Shown here in pieces: positions 17,095 to 25,170 of a DNA stretch of 64,000 bases. The notes beneath the pieces are model-generated. The model had not been told where the DNA came from. It ran no database searches and saw only the letters and a list, made by a program, of their open reading frames with translations. Position 1 is the stretch's first letter. Each line of letters opens with the position of its first letter. The DNA is from Marinihelvus sp963695135 (GTDB taxonomy: Bacteria > Pseudomonadota > Gammaproteobacteria > Xanthomonadales > SZUA-36), in NCBI GenBank assembly GCA_963695135.1, contig CAVOGA010000002.1, positions 310,001 to 374,000 of the forward strand, in the 5' to 3' direction. The translations under genes and the position numbers were made by a program.

Positions 17095-19575
17095 TCAGTA
17101 GTTCATGATCGCCGTGAGCCCGAAGTAGGTATCGCGACGCGGTGAAATGGCGAAGGCGCGGTAGAAGGTGCTCGCATCCACGTAGCGGAGCACGCTCGGC
17201 GCCGAGGTTTCACCCGACAGGTTGCGGCCGTAGAACTGGATCGACCAGTTGTCATTGGTCAGGCCGAGCCGTGCGCTGAGCAGGGTCGTGCTGCCGGTGC
17301 CGGCCAGGTTGGTGACCTGCGCCCACTTGTTGGCCTCATAGCTGTAGTTGCCGCCCACGTACCAGTCCCAATCCGTGTCACCCAGCTGGGTGCGCCATTC
17401 GGCGTCCACAAATAAGGTGTGCTCCGGCACACGGGGAATCTGGTTGCCGACAATCGAACCGTACAGTGAAGTACAGCCGGGGACATCCGGGAACTGGTCG
17501 CCAGTAGAGCAGTTGGCCAGGCTGTCATCTGCCACGTCGTTCAGTACGCCCTGGTTTGCATCGGTGCCAGCAACGAACTCGTTGTGGTTGTAGGCGTAGT
17601 TCGCCGTCAGACGCAGCTGGTCAAGTGGCCGCCAGGTCACTTCGGCTTCCATACCGTAAATGTCGGCGTCGCCCGAGTTGAGCGTAGCGGTGACCACTTC
17701 ACCTGCGCCCTGCACTGCCTGGGTGAGCTGGTAGCCCGCGACCTGGTTATAGTAGAAGGCGAAGTTGGCGATCATGGTGCCCCCGAAGAGGTAGTTCTTG
17801 GAGCCGAATTCGATCGAGTCCACATCCTCCTCTTCATAGCCGGGCAGGCCGGCCTCGATGGCCGCGGCGCCGTTCAGGCCGCCGGGCTTGGTGCCCTGGG
17901 CGTACAGCAGGTAGAGCATGTTGTTGTCGGTCACGCGCCAGTCCACCGTCACGCGGGGCAGGAAGGCGTCAAAGGTCTTCGAGGCGCTGGTCGTTACCGT
18001 GTCATCACTGCCCAGGAAACCGGCAACAACGGTCTGGCTGATCTTTTCTTCCTGCCAACGGCCCTCGAGGGTGACGGTCCAGGCATCGGTGATGTCATAG
18101 GAGTACAGGCCGAACAGCGCGTAGTTGCGGATGCTCTGGTCGTCTATGTTGCGGGTAACGGAAATCTCCGAGTTGCCCAGCGGGATGATGCCTTCGCAGA
18201 TCGGGTTCGCCGCACAGACGCCCTGCATCCGCAGGAATTCATTGAAGAAGTTCTGGTCCGCGGCGTCCTGCTGCTCCGGCGTAATATTGCGGTTGGTGCG
18301 GGAACTGATGTCCTGATCGAAATAGTAGGCGCCGATAATCGCGCGCGACCGCTCCCCGTCGAACTCGAGACGGAGTTCCTCGGAGATGTCAGTGGTGTCA
18401 CCCGTGATGGCAAAAGTAAAGTCTGTCACCGAGGGCACGTAGGCGTAGAGGAATGGAGGGCCGTCCTCGAAGCCGGCGAACGGAAAGCCGTTCGGTGTGA
18501 AGTTCGTGGTCTGGAACGAGGTTCCTGTGTAGTCACCGTCCGTCAGGATGTCGTCTGAAATGTCGTTGTAGCCGGTGATGGACGTCAGGGTCCATTCATC
18601 ATTCAGGGTCCAGTCCATGCGCAGGCTGGTTTGCAACGTGTCGACCTGGTCGCCGGCGCCAGGCGCCTGGAAGGGCCAGTCCGTATTGATCGGCAGGGCA
18701 TCGATGGTGCCGCAGTAGTAGCGTCCCACGCCGTTGTAATAGCTGCCTTCGTCAAAAAAGCAGTTGTTGTCGTTTGGATCGGACAGGGCGATGACCGGCT
18801 GGCCGTCGTCACGCTCGCTGTAATAGGCCCGGGCCCGGAGCCGGAAGGTGTCACTGGGGCTGAACTCCAGCACGCCGCTGACCGAGTTGGTCTCCTGGAT
18901 CCCGATTTTTGATCCGTCATACAGGTTGGTTTCGTAGCCGCCCAGTTCGTAGTGGCGGACATGCAGCCCGCCGGACCAGCCGGAGTCGCCGAACGGACCG
19001 TTCATCGAGGCCGCGACCTCGTAGTTATTGTCCTCCGCGATCTGCACCCGGGCGCGCGCGCCGAAATCCTCACTCGGGGAGCGGGTGATGATGTTGATGG
19101 CGCCGGAGTAGGTGTTACGGCCGTAGAGCGCGCTCTGCGGACCTTTTACAACCTCCAGCTGTTGCACATCGTTGATGTCGTAGTCATCAATTGAGCCGGT
19201 GATGTACACGCCATCAATGAAGTAGGACACGCCGGATGAGCCGAGAATGTTCGCCTGTCCGCGAATTACCGGGCGGTTGCTGCCCCGGCCAAGCTCCGAG
19301 TCAAACACCAGGCCGGCCGTGTATTTGCCGATATCGGACAGGTCGTTGATGTTCAGGTCCACGATCAGGTTCTCGCCGATCGCGGTGACGGCCACCGGCA
19401 CGTCCTGGATATTTTCTTCCACCTTCCTGGCGACGACCGTGACCTCTTCCAGCACCCGGTCCGAATCTTTGTTCTCCGCGTCCTGCGCATAGGTGGTTCC
19501 TGCGCCCAGGGCCAGAATGCCGGTCGGCAGCGCTGCCAGGATCGCTCTGCTAAGGGTTTTTCTCACTGGTTTCAT
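17095..19575 (-). CDS. TonB-dependent receptor
   Basis: An 826-residue outer-membrane receptor. The signal peptide ends at GTTYAQ, followed by the TonB-box-like EEVTVVARK, a plug domain (GVSYFIDGVYITG, LEVVKGPQSALYGRNTYSG) and a large barrel. The plug's YGRNT type is the common substrate-uptake form in sphingomonads and marine gammaproteobacteria; the ligand is unknown. The promoter is unusually clear: TTGACA and TATATT spaced by 16 bp at 19666-19693, overlapping a regulon element. The leuDC-like genes lie upstream on the same strand, so they may share a substrate pathway. Confidence 0.9.
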   Translation of the reverse strand: MKPVRKTLSRAILAALPTGILALGAGTTYAQDAENKDSDRVLEEVTVVARKVEENIQDVPVAVTAIGENLIVDLNINDLSDIGKYTAGLVFDSELGRGSNRPVIRGQANILGSSGVSYFIDGVYITGSIDDYDINDVQQLEVVKGPQSALYGRNTYSGAINIITRSPSEDFGARARVQIAEDNNYEVAASMNGPFGDSGWSGGLHVRHYELGGYETNLYDGSKIGIQETNSVSGVLEFSPSDTFRLRARAYYSERDDGQPVIALSDPNDNNCFFDEGSYYNGVGRYYCGTIDALPINTDWPFQAPGAGDQVDTLQTSLRMDWTLNDEWTLTSITGYNDISDDILTDGDYTGTSFQTTNFTPNGFPFAGFEDGPPFLYAYVPSVTDFTFAITGDTTDISEELRLEFDGERSRAIIGAYYFDQDISSRTNRNITPEQQDAADQNFFNEFLRMQGVCAANPICEGIIPLGNSEISVTRNIDDQSIRNYALFGLYSYDITDAWTVTLEGRWQEEKISQTVVAGFLGSDDTVTTSASKTFDAFLPRVTVDWRVTDNNMLYLLYAQGTKPGGLNGAAAIEAGLPGYEEEDVDSIEFGSKNYLFGGTMIANFAFYYNQVAGYQLTQAVQGAGEVVTATLNSGDADIYGMEAEVTWRPLDQLRLTANYAYNHNEFVAGTDANQGVLNDVADDSLANCSTGDQFPDVPGCTSLYGSIVGNQIPRVPEHTLFVDAEWRTQLGDTDWDWYVGGNYSYEANKWAQVTNLAGTGSTTLLSARLGLTNDNWSIQFYGRNLSGETSAPSVLRYVDASTFYRAFAISPRRDTYFGLTAIMNY

Positions 19576-19654
19576 AGTCCTCTGCCCATTCAGGTGTTTG
19601 ATTTATCGATTTTTTTACTGGTCGCTGCCAGCTTAATGAATTTTTAATAACCTT

Positions 19655-19676
19655 AATGATATGTAAATATAGCATT
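19655..19676. promoter_or_regulatory. AT-rich palindromic element, regulon site 2
   Basis: An imperfect inverted repeat: the left half AATGATAT and the right half ATAGCATT match at 7 of 8 positions, with a 6-bp spacer. It contains TAATGATAT (19654-19662) and overlaps the -10 box of the TonB receptor gene, so a bound protein would block the promoter. Confidence 0.55.
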
Positions 19677-19693
19677 TAGCCCGCTCATGTCAA
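19666..19693 (-). promoter_or_regulatory. Sigma-70-type promoter of the TonB receptor gene
   Basis: On the minus strand, TTGACA (19688-19693) and TATATT (19666-19671) are separated by 16 bp, with an extended -10 TGC just before the -10. It lies 91 bp upstream of the start codon at 19575. Confidence 0.7.
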
Positions 19694-19726
19694 AATTTCG
19701 TGAAAGCGAGGGGCGCGGCGGGCCAC

Positions 19727-20368
19727 TCAGGATTGCGGTAGCTGGTCCAATTCATAGACCCATGGCCGCTGCACGCGATCCTGCGCCAGGAAGCCGTCGA
19801 TACGGTCCCGGAGTTGCAATGTCCGGTCGACCGGGTCCCAGCCGTTGATGAGCATCAGACGTTGCACTTCCGGCACGTGGAACGAAATCGATTGCCCGTC
19901 GGGTAAATCCAGCCGCTGATGCTCCAGGTCGATGACGGGCCTCAGCGTTTGCGGATCCTCGCTGCAGACGGCGACCAGCTGTTCGATGTGTTCCTCGCCC
20001 AGGCGCAGGGGCAGGAGGCCGTTGTTGAAACAGTTTCTTTCAAAGATGGCGCCGAAATCCGGCGCGATAATCGCGCGAAAGCCGAACTCCTTGAGCGCCC
20101 ATACCGCATGCTCCCGCGAGGAGCCGCAGCCGAAGTTGGCGCCGGCCGCCAGGATGCTGGCGTTGGCGTAGGCGGGCTGATTGAGGACAAACTCCCGGTT
20201 CGGCGTCCGGGCGGTAACGTCCTCGTAGCGCCAGGCGGCAAACAGGCCTTCGCCAAGCCCGTCGCGGGAGACCCGTTTCATTTCCCGCGAGGGAATGATG
20301 GCATCCGTGTCAATATTGGCCCGCAACATAGGGGCCAGGACGCCTCGAAAGCGGATAAACGGGGTCAT
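19727..20368 (-). CDS. leuD: LeuD-like isomerase small subunit
   Basis: 213 residues, normal LeuD length, starting at the ATG that overlaps the large-subunit stop by 4 bp. Motifs: NIDTDAIIPSR, GCGSSREHAVWALKEFGFRAIIAPDFG and NCFNNGLLPL. With LeuC it forms 3-isopropylmalate dehydratase, or a related enzyme that moves a hydroxyl on C4-C6 dicarboxylates, such as citraconate/citramalate hydratases. No leuA or leuB is nearby, while CoA-transferase/lyase pairs and the same promoter element occur in the window, so a catabolic role is at least as likely as leucine synthesis. The symbol reflects the family, not proven function. Confidence 0.85.
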   Translation of the reverse strand: MTPFIRFRGVLAPMLRANIDTDAIIPSREMKRVSRDGLGEGLFAAWRYEDVTARTPNREFVLNQPAYANASILAAGANFGCGSSREHAVWALKEFGFRAIIAPDFGAIFERNCFNNGLLPLRLGEEHIEQLVAVCSEDPQTLRPVIDLEHQRLDLPDGQSISFHVPEVQRLMLINGWDPVDRTLQLRDRIDGFLAQDRVQRPWVYELDQLPQS

Positions 20369-21780
20369 GCGATCTCCGCCTCCGCCAGCTGCGCCGCGCT
20401 CAGGTGCCCGGCGCAGGCGCTGGCCACGACCGTAAGCGGACTGGCCAGGTGGGTCCGGGTGCCGGGCCCCTGGCGCCCCTCGAAATTGCGGTTGGTGGTG
20501 GATACCACGCGCGCCCCGGGCCCGAAGGTTTCCCCGCCCGCATAAAGACACATGCTGCAACCGGACTCGCGCCACTCAAAGCCGGCCTCCCTGAAGATCC
20601 GGTCCAGCCCCTCCGCTTCCGCCGCACGCTTTACCGTGCTTGAGCCGGGGACGCAGATGGCGCGAACACCTGGGGCCACGCGGCGGCCCCGCAGGTAGGC
20701 GGCGGCCTCGCGCAGGTCGGAGAGACGGCTGTTGGTGCAGGAACCGATAAAGGCCGCATCAATGGCGATTTCTGCCATCGGCGTGCCCGGCGCCAGGCCC
20801 ATGTAGTCCAGCGCGCGGTGCATGGCCTGTTGCTGTTCGGGCGAGTCAGCCTCTGCCGGAAAAGGAACCTTGCCACTGACCGGAACCGTGTGTTCCGGGC
20901 TGGTCCCCCAGGTGATGCAGGGCGGGATTTCGGCACAGTCGATGTCCAGGGTCCGGTCAAACACCGCGCCCGGTTCCGAGTGCAGGGTTTGCCAGTGTTG
21001 TTCGGCGCGCCTGGCATTGTCGCCGCGGGGGCTCCAGGGCCGGTCATGGCAGTAGGCAATGGTTGCCGCGTCCGGCGCCACCAGTCCGGTGAAGGCGGAA
21101 AACTCCACGGCCATATTGCACAGGGTCATCCGCGCCTCAACCGGAAGCTTGCCGACCGCCTCGCCCTGGAATTCAACGGCAAATCCGTTGCCACCGCCGG
21201 CGCCATGACGGCCGATGAGGTGCAGGATCATGTCCTTGGCGGTTACGCCAGGGCCCAGCTCGCCATGAAACCGCACCCGCATATTCCTGGGTTTGAGAAC
21301 GCGAAGGGTGCCGGTGGCCATGGCATGCTGCGCTTCGGTGGAGCCGATGCCCCAGGCCAGCGCGCCGATGCCGCCGAGTGTGCAGGAATGGCTGTCGGGG
21401 CAGACAACGGTCAGGCCTGGCAGGGCGATGCCCAGTTCCGGTGAGATCACGTGCATGATTCCCTGTTGCGGATCCCGGACATCGAACAGCCGGATGCCGG
21501 CGGCATGGGCTGCCTCGCGTGTTGCCTCAATGAACGCCCGGCCGCCCGGCATGAGTGTCTCGTCGCCGCGGCCGGGCAATGTGTCGACGATATGATCCAT
21601 GGTGCAGAACACCCGGTCTGGCGAGCGGACGGGGCGGCCCTCCGCCGCCATGGTTTTCAGGGCGATGGATCCGGTTCGTTCATGCAGAAACACGCGGTCA
21701 ATCGCGAGCAGGGATTCACCGTCGCCCAGGTCGGCGATGGCGTGTTCGTCCCACAGTTTGTCGAACAGGGTTTGTGCCAT
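20365..21780 (-). CDS. leuC: LeuC-like isomerase large subunit (4Fe-4S)
   Basis: 471 residues, typical LeuC size. The iron-sulfur ligands are visible: Cys in IGSCTNSR and the pair in GCSMC. Substrate-loop motifs include CPDSHSCTLGGIGALAWGIG. The protein acts with the overlapping small subunit in aconitase-type dehydration and hydration. Upstream, 45-66 bp before the ATG, lies an AT-rich regulon element containing a TATAAT on the minus strand. As with leuD, an alternative role in citraconate or methylmalate metabolism should be considered. Confidence 0.88.
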   Translation of the reverse strand: MAQTLFDKLWDEHAIADLGDGESLLAIDRVFLHERTGSIALKTMAAEGRPVRSPDRVFCTMDHIVDTLPGRGDETLMPGGRAFIEATREAAHAAGIRLFDVRDPQQGIMHVISPELGIALPGLTVVCPDSHSCTLGGIGALAWGIGSTEAQHAMATGTLRVLKPRNMRVRFHGELGPGVTAKDMILHLIGRHGAGGGNGFAVEFQGEAVGKLPVEARMTLCNMAVEFSAFTGLVAPDAATIAYCHDRPWSPRGDNARRAEQHWQTLHSEPGAVFDRTLDIDCAEIPPCITWGTSPEHTVPVSGKVPFPAEADSPEQQQAMHRALDYMGLAPGTPMAEIAIDAAFIGSCTNSRLSDLREAAAYLRGRRVAPGVRAICVPGSSTVKRAAEAEGLDRIFREAGFEWRESGCSMCLYAGGETFGPGARVVSTTNRNFEGRQGPGTRTHLASPLTVVASACAGHLSAAQLAEAEIA

Positions 21781-21824
21781 GCAGGTCTGCTTTTTTCCAG
21801 GGCGCGCGGCGCCTGAAGTACCAA

Positions 21825-21846
21825 AAAGTATTATACATATAACAAT
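21825..21846. promoter_or_regulatory. AT-rich palindromic element, regulon site 3 (leuC side)
   Basis: On the minus strand it reads ATTG-TTAT-ATGTAT-AATA-CTTT and includes a perfect TATAAT. It sits 45 bp upstream of leuC. It belongs to the ten-member family and may combine a -10 box with an operator. Confidence 0.5.
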
Positions 21847-21943
21847 ATGGCTTGCTTGCTGCGCCTGCCCGGGCCTGACCCAGTGAACGGTGGCCTGCTG
21901 CGGGTCAATACAGCAGGCTGGTGGATGGGCCTTTAAAGGCTAT

Positions 21944-21965
21944 AATGAGCTATCAATAGAACATT
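21944..21965. promoter_or_regulatory. AT-rich palindromic element, regulon site 4 (transporter side)
   Basis: The inverted repeat AATGAGCTAT / ATAGAACATT (8 of 10 paired, 2-bp centre) lies 27 bp before the metal transporter start. A perfect TATAAT (21941-21946) overlaps its left edge on the plus strand. Confidence 0.5.
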
Positions 21966-21991
21966 TAAACCCAACCGGAAGCCGTTACCGG

Positions 21992-22699
21992 ATGCATCCT
22001 GAAATTATTCTGCTGGTCGGATCTGCTGCAGCCATCGCCTTCGTCCATACCTTGCTGGGACCGGATCATTATCTGCCTTTCGTGGCCATGGCAAAGGCCC
22101 GCGGCTGGAGTTTGCGCCAGACACTTCGCATCACCGTGTGGTGCGGACTGGGACACCTGCTCGGTTCCATTGGTCTGGGCCTGGTCGGGATTTTTTTCGG
22201 CGCACAACTGGCGCGCCTGGAGTGGGTGGAGGCAGTGCGCGGCGAGACGGCGGCCTGGCTGCTGGTCGGCTTTGGTCTCGCTTACACGGTTTGGGGTCTG
22301 CGCCGCGCGTGGCGCAAACGTCCGCATACGCACTGGCATCTGCACGAGGGCAGGGCGCACAGTCACGCGCACTCCCACGAGGCGGCCCATGCGCACGTGC
22401 ACGATGGGGCCGGGCGCCGGATCACACCCTGGGTGATTTTCATTATTTTTGTGCTCGGACCCTGCGAGCCGCTGATACCCTTGCTGATGTACCCGGCGGC
22501 GACCCACAGCGTGGCCGGCGTGCTGTGGGTCACCGGCGTATTCGGCCTGGTCACCGTGCTGACCATGCTGACCGCCGTCTGGGTGAGCGTCCGTGGATTG
22601 AGCCATTTCCGCCTGGGACGCCTGCAACGGTTTGACCATGCGCTGGCCGGCTTCGCGGTCCTGTCCTGCGGCATGGCCATGGTGTTTCTCGGCCTATGA
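21992..22699 (+). CDS. NicO/UreH-type nickel-cobalt transporter-like membrane protein
   Basis: A 235-residue protein with about six transmembrane helices. The first helix carries HTLLGPDH, a His-x5-Asp-His motif like those that bind Ni/Co in NicO, RcnA and UreH proteins. A cytoplasmic or periplasmic loop (about residues 110-140) is packed with histidines (HTHWHLHEG, HSHAHSHEAAHAHVH). It probably moves a divalent metal; direction (uptake or efflux) cannot be told. It heads a run with an amidohydrolase, a CoA-transferase and a histidine-tailed bicupin, suggesting supply of metal to those enzymes. Confidence 0.75.
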   Translation: MHPEIILLVGSAAAIAFVHTLLGPDHYLPFVAMAKARGWSLRQTLRITVWCGLGHLLGSIGLGLVGIFFGAQLARLEWVEAVRGETAAWLLVGFGLAYTVWGLRRAWRKRPHTHWHLHEGRAHSHAHSHEAAHAHVHDGAGRRITPWVIFIIFVLGPCEPLIPLLMYPAATHSVAGVLWVTGVFGLVTVLTMLTAVWVSVRGLSHFRLGRLQRFDHALAGFAVLSCGMAMVFLGL

Positions 22700-22711
22700 G
22701 GGGCGTGTGCA

Positions 22712-23593
22712 ATGACGACTGATTACCAGGCGATTGATGCGGTGGTGAACCTCTGGACACCGGAGGCCCTGGCGCACCGTCCGGACTGGACCGATGACTT
22801 CTTCCTGGGCAAGGTTAAGGGCGAGCATGCCAGCACCGGCATCAGCCTGGAGCAGATGCTGGATTCCATGGACCGTGCCGGGATTGGCGAAGCGTTCCTG
22901 GTGGCCGCCAAGGCCGGACGCGTGGGACTGCCCGGCTGTTATCACATGCCGCCGGAAGTCGTGGCGGATGCGGTGGCGCGCTATCCGGACCGGTTTCACG
23001 GTTTGATCGGTCTCGACCCCTTCCAGGGCATGGACGGGGTCCGTGCGCTCGAGGACGCGGTCAGCAACATGGGTTTCATCGGGGCTCACCTGTATCCCCA
23101 CTGGTTCGACCTGCCGCCGAACGATGCAAAGTACTACCCCTTCTACGCCAAGTGCATCGAGCTGGATGTGCCAGTCCAGATGCAGGTGGGCCAGTCGCTT
23201 ATCTATGCCAGGTCGCACCGTTGCCGGTCCGTAGGTCGTCCGATTTACCTGGACGACATCGCCTGCGATCTGCCGGAGCTCAAGCTGATCGGTTCCCATG
23301 TCGGTATCCCCTGGCACGATGAAATGATCGCCATGGCCTGGAAGCACGAAAACGTTTATCTCTGCACCGATGCGCACAGTCCGCGCTACTGGCCCGCTTC
23401 GGTGGTGCAGTACCTGAACAGTTACGGTCAGGACAAGGTCATTTTCGGCACCGATTTTCCCGTGCTGCGCTTCGAACGCACCGTCGCGGAGATTGATGCG
23501 CTCGGACTGAAGCCGCAGGTGCGCAGAAAGTTCATGCGCGACAACGTGCGCGGGCTCTACGGGCTGGACGGCGTGGCGGAGACAGCGTCGTGA
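22712..23593 (+). CDS. Amidohydrolase-2 (ACMSD-like) family protein lacking the HxH motif
   Basis: A 293-residue TIM-barrel protein. Features of the ACMSD/decarboxylase branch: GLIGLDPFQG, GFIGAHLYPHW, LIGSHVGIPWHDE, FGTDFPVLRFER and a C-terminal NVRGLYGL. The first strand reads IDAVVNLW where relatives have IDxHxH, so two usual metal ligands are missing (Val and Asn instead). It may use a different metal site or be metal-free. Relatives act as decarboxylases or ring hydrolases on aromatic or lactone acids. It follows the transporter by 12 bp and is coupled to the CoA-transferase (GTGA overlap). Confidence 0.78.
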   Translation: MTTDYQAIDAVVNLWTPEALAHRPDWTDDFFLGKVKGEHASTGISLEQMLDSMDRAGIGEAFLVAAKAGRVGLPGCYHMPPEVVADAVARYPDRFHGLIGLDPFQGMDGVRALEDAVSNMGFIGAHLYPHWFDLPPNDAKYYPFYAKCIELDVPVQMQVGQSLIYARSHRCRSVGRPIYLDDIACDLPELKLIGSHVGIPWHDEMIAMAWKHENVYLCTDAHSPRYWPASVVQYLNSYGQDKVIFGTDFPVLRFERTVAEIDALGLKPQVRRKFMRDNVRGLYGLDGVAETAS

Positions 23594-24825
23594 GCGCGCC
23601 GCTGGACGGCGTCAGGGTCGTGGAGATGACCAGCGTGGTGCTCGGCCCCTACGCGGCCCAGATTCTCGGCGACCTGGGTGCCGACGTGGTGAAGATTGAA
23701 CCGCCCGCCGGGGATACCAACCGCAATCTCGGCGCTTATCGGACCCACCGCGACATGGCCTCGCTGTTCCTCAACTGCAACCGCAACAAGCGCAGCATCG
23801 TGCTGGACCTGAAGTCGGCCAACGGCCGCGATGCGGCATTGGCCCTGATCCGCGAGGCGGACGTGGTGCTGCACAACTTCCGCCCCGGCGCCATGCAGCG
23901 GCTGGGGCTGGATTACGCAGCGGTATGCGCGGTGAACCCCGATGTCGTCTATTGCGCGACCTACGGTTACTCCAAGCAGGGTCCCTACGGTCCCAAGGGC
24001 GCCCTGGATGACTCGATCCAGGCCGTCAGCGGCATTGCGGCCCTGCAGGAGATGGTCCTGGGGGAGCCGCGCTACCTGCCGACGGTGGTGGCGGACAAGA
24101 CCACCGGCCTGTACGTGGTGCAGGCCATACTCGCGGCCCTGTTTCACCGCGAACGCACCGGGGAAGGGCAGGAAATCGAGGTGCCCATGTTCGAGTCCAT
24201 GGTGTCCTGGCTCATGGTTGAGCACCTCTGGGGTCAGACCTTTGAACCGCCCATGGGCCCGGCCGGTTACGTGCGCCTCATGGCGGAACACCGCAAGCCC
24301 TACCGCTGTCGCGACGGCCTCTACCTGGCCGTCCTGCCCTACTGGGATGCGCACTGGAACACCTTTTGCACGCTCAGTGGTCACCCGGAACTGGCGCAGG
24401 ACCCGCGCTTCATCAACATGGCCGAGCGTCTTAAAAACATTAATGAATCCTATGCGGCCACCGGGCGCATCATCGGCGAGCGCGACCGGCAGGCCTGGAT
24501 TGAGCTGCTCGGGGACACCAATGTGCCCATGATGATCGTCAATGAGCTGGACGACCTGGTTGACGATCCGCACCTGGCCGCGACCGGCTTCTGGAAACTG
24601 ATGGACGACGCGGAGGGGGGGCGGGTTCGCATGGCCTCGTATCCGGTCAACTTCAGCGCCACGCCGGCCAGTATTCGCCGCATGGCGCCGCGTCTCGGCG
24701 AGCACAGCGTGGAGTTGCTGCGGGAGGCCGGCGTGGCCGAGTCAACAATTGAACAGATGCTGGCGGCCGGGGAAACCCGCACGCCGGCCAAGGACTGGGA
24801 AGGGCCAGCAGGAGAGTCGAAATGA
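23590..24825 (+). CDS. Class III CoA-transferase (CaiB/BaiF family), copy 2
   Basis: A 411-residue protein with a GTG start overlapping the previous stop. Motifs: VRVVEMTSVVLGPYAAQ, DLGADVVKIEPPAGD, NCNRNKRSIVLDLK and LHNFRPGAMQRLG. D140 in the ALDDSIQAVSG motif is the likely catalytic aspartate. It transfers CoA to an organic acid, plausibly the product of the coupled amidohydrolase-type enzyme. The next small gene also overlaps by 4 bp, so the translation units are chained. Confidence 0.87.
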   Translation: MSAPLDGVRVVEMTSVVLGPYAAQILGDLGADVVKIEPPAGDTNRNLGAYRTHRDMASLFLNCNRNKRSIVLDLKSANGRDAALALIREADVVLHNFRPGAMQRLGLDYAAVCAVNPDVVYCATYGYSKQGPYGPKGALDDSIQAVSGIAALQEMVLGEPRYLPTVVADKTTGLYVVQAILAALFHRERTGEGQEIEVPMFESMVSWLMVEHLWGQTFEPPMGPAGYVRLMAEHRKPYRCRDGLYLAVLPYWDAHWNTFCTLSGHPELAQDPRFINMAERLKNINESYAATGRIIGERDRQAWIELLGDTNVPMMIVNELDDLVDDPHLAATGFWKLMDDAEGGRVRMASYPVNFSATPASIRRMAPRLGEHSVELLREAGVAESTIEQMLAAGETRTPAKDWEGPAGESK

Positions 24826-25115
24826 GCTTCAAGAACCTTTTTATTGATCATGACCGGAGTCCGGAAGTAGAGGCCTGGGTCGAGGAAGAAATCACCGAGC
24901 AGGAGGCGCGCTTCGAGAAGATCGTCCAGCAGATGGAGGAGCTCCAGCCGAAGCGAACGGTCTGGTACAGGGAATTCCATGACCGTATTGCGACCATCGG
25001 CTTCAACGAGGACGGGGACATCAAGCGGGTGATCCCCCGCGAGGAGTTACCGGCACAACCGGAAGGCCGCGAAGACCGGGTCATCTGGAAATGGGGTATC
25101 GACAGCGAGGACTGA
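24822..25115 (+). CDS. Small acidic protein of unknown function
   Basis: 97 residues, start overlapping the CoA-transferase stop (ATGA). It begins MSFKNLFIDHDRSPEVEAWVE, has a helical acidic middle (EEEITEQEARFEKIVQQMEEL), then a beta-like tryptophan-containing part and an acidic end (WGIDSED). No signal peptide and no family recognised. Tight coupling suggests a partner or subunit for the CoA-transferase, as with the unrelated 97-residue protein at 13473-13766. Confidence 0.7.
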   Translation: MSFKNLFIDHDRSPEVEAWVEEEITEQEARFEKIVQQMEELQPKRTVWYREFHDRIATIGFNEDGDIKRVIPREELPAQPEGREDRVIWKWGIDSED

Positions 25116-25170
25116 TTGCAGAGCAATGAACTGACCCCTGACCAACCTAGAGAACAGCGGAGACATCACC

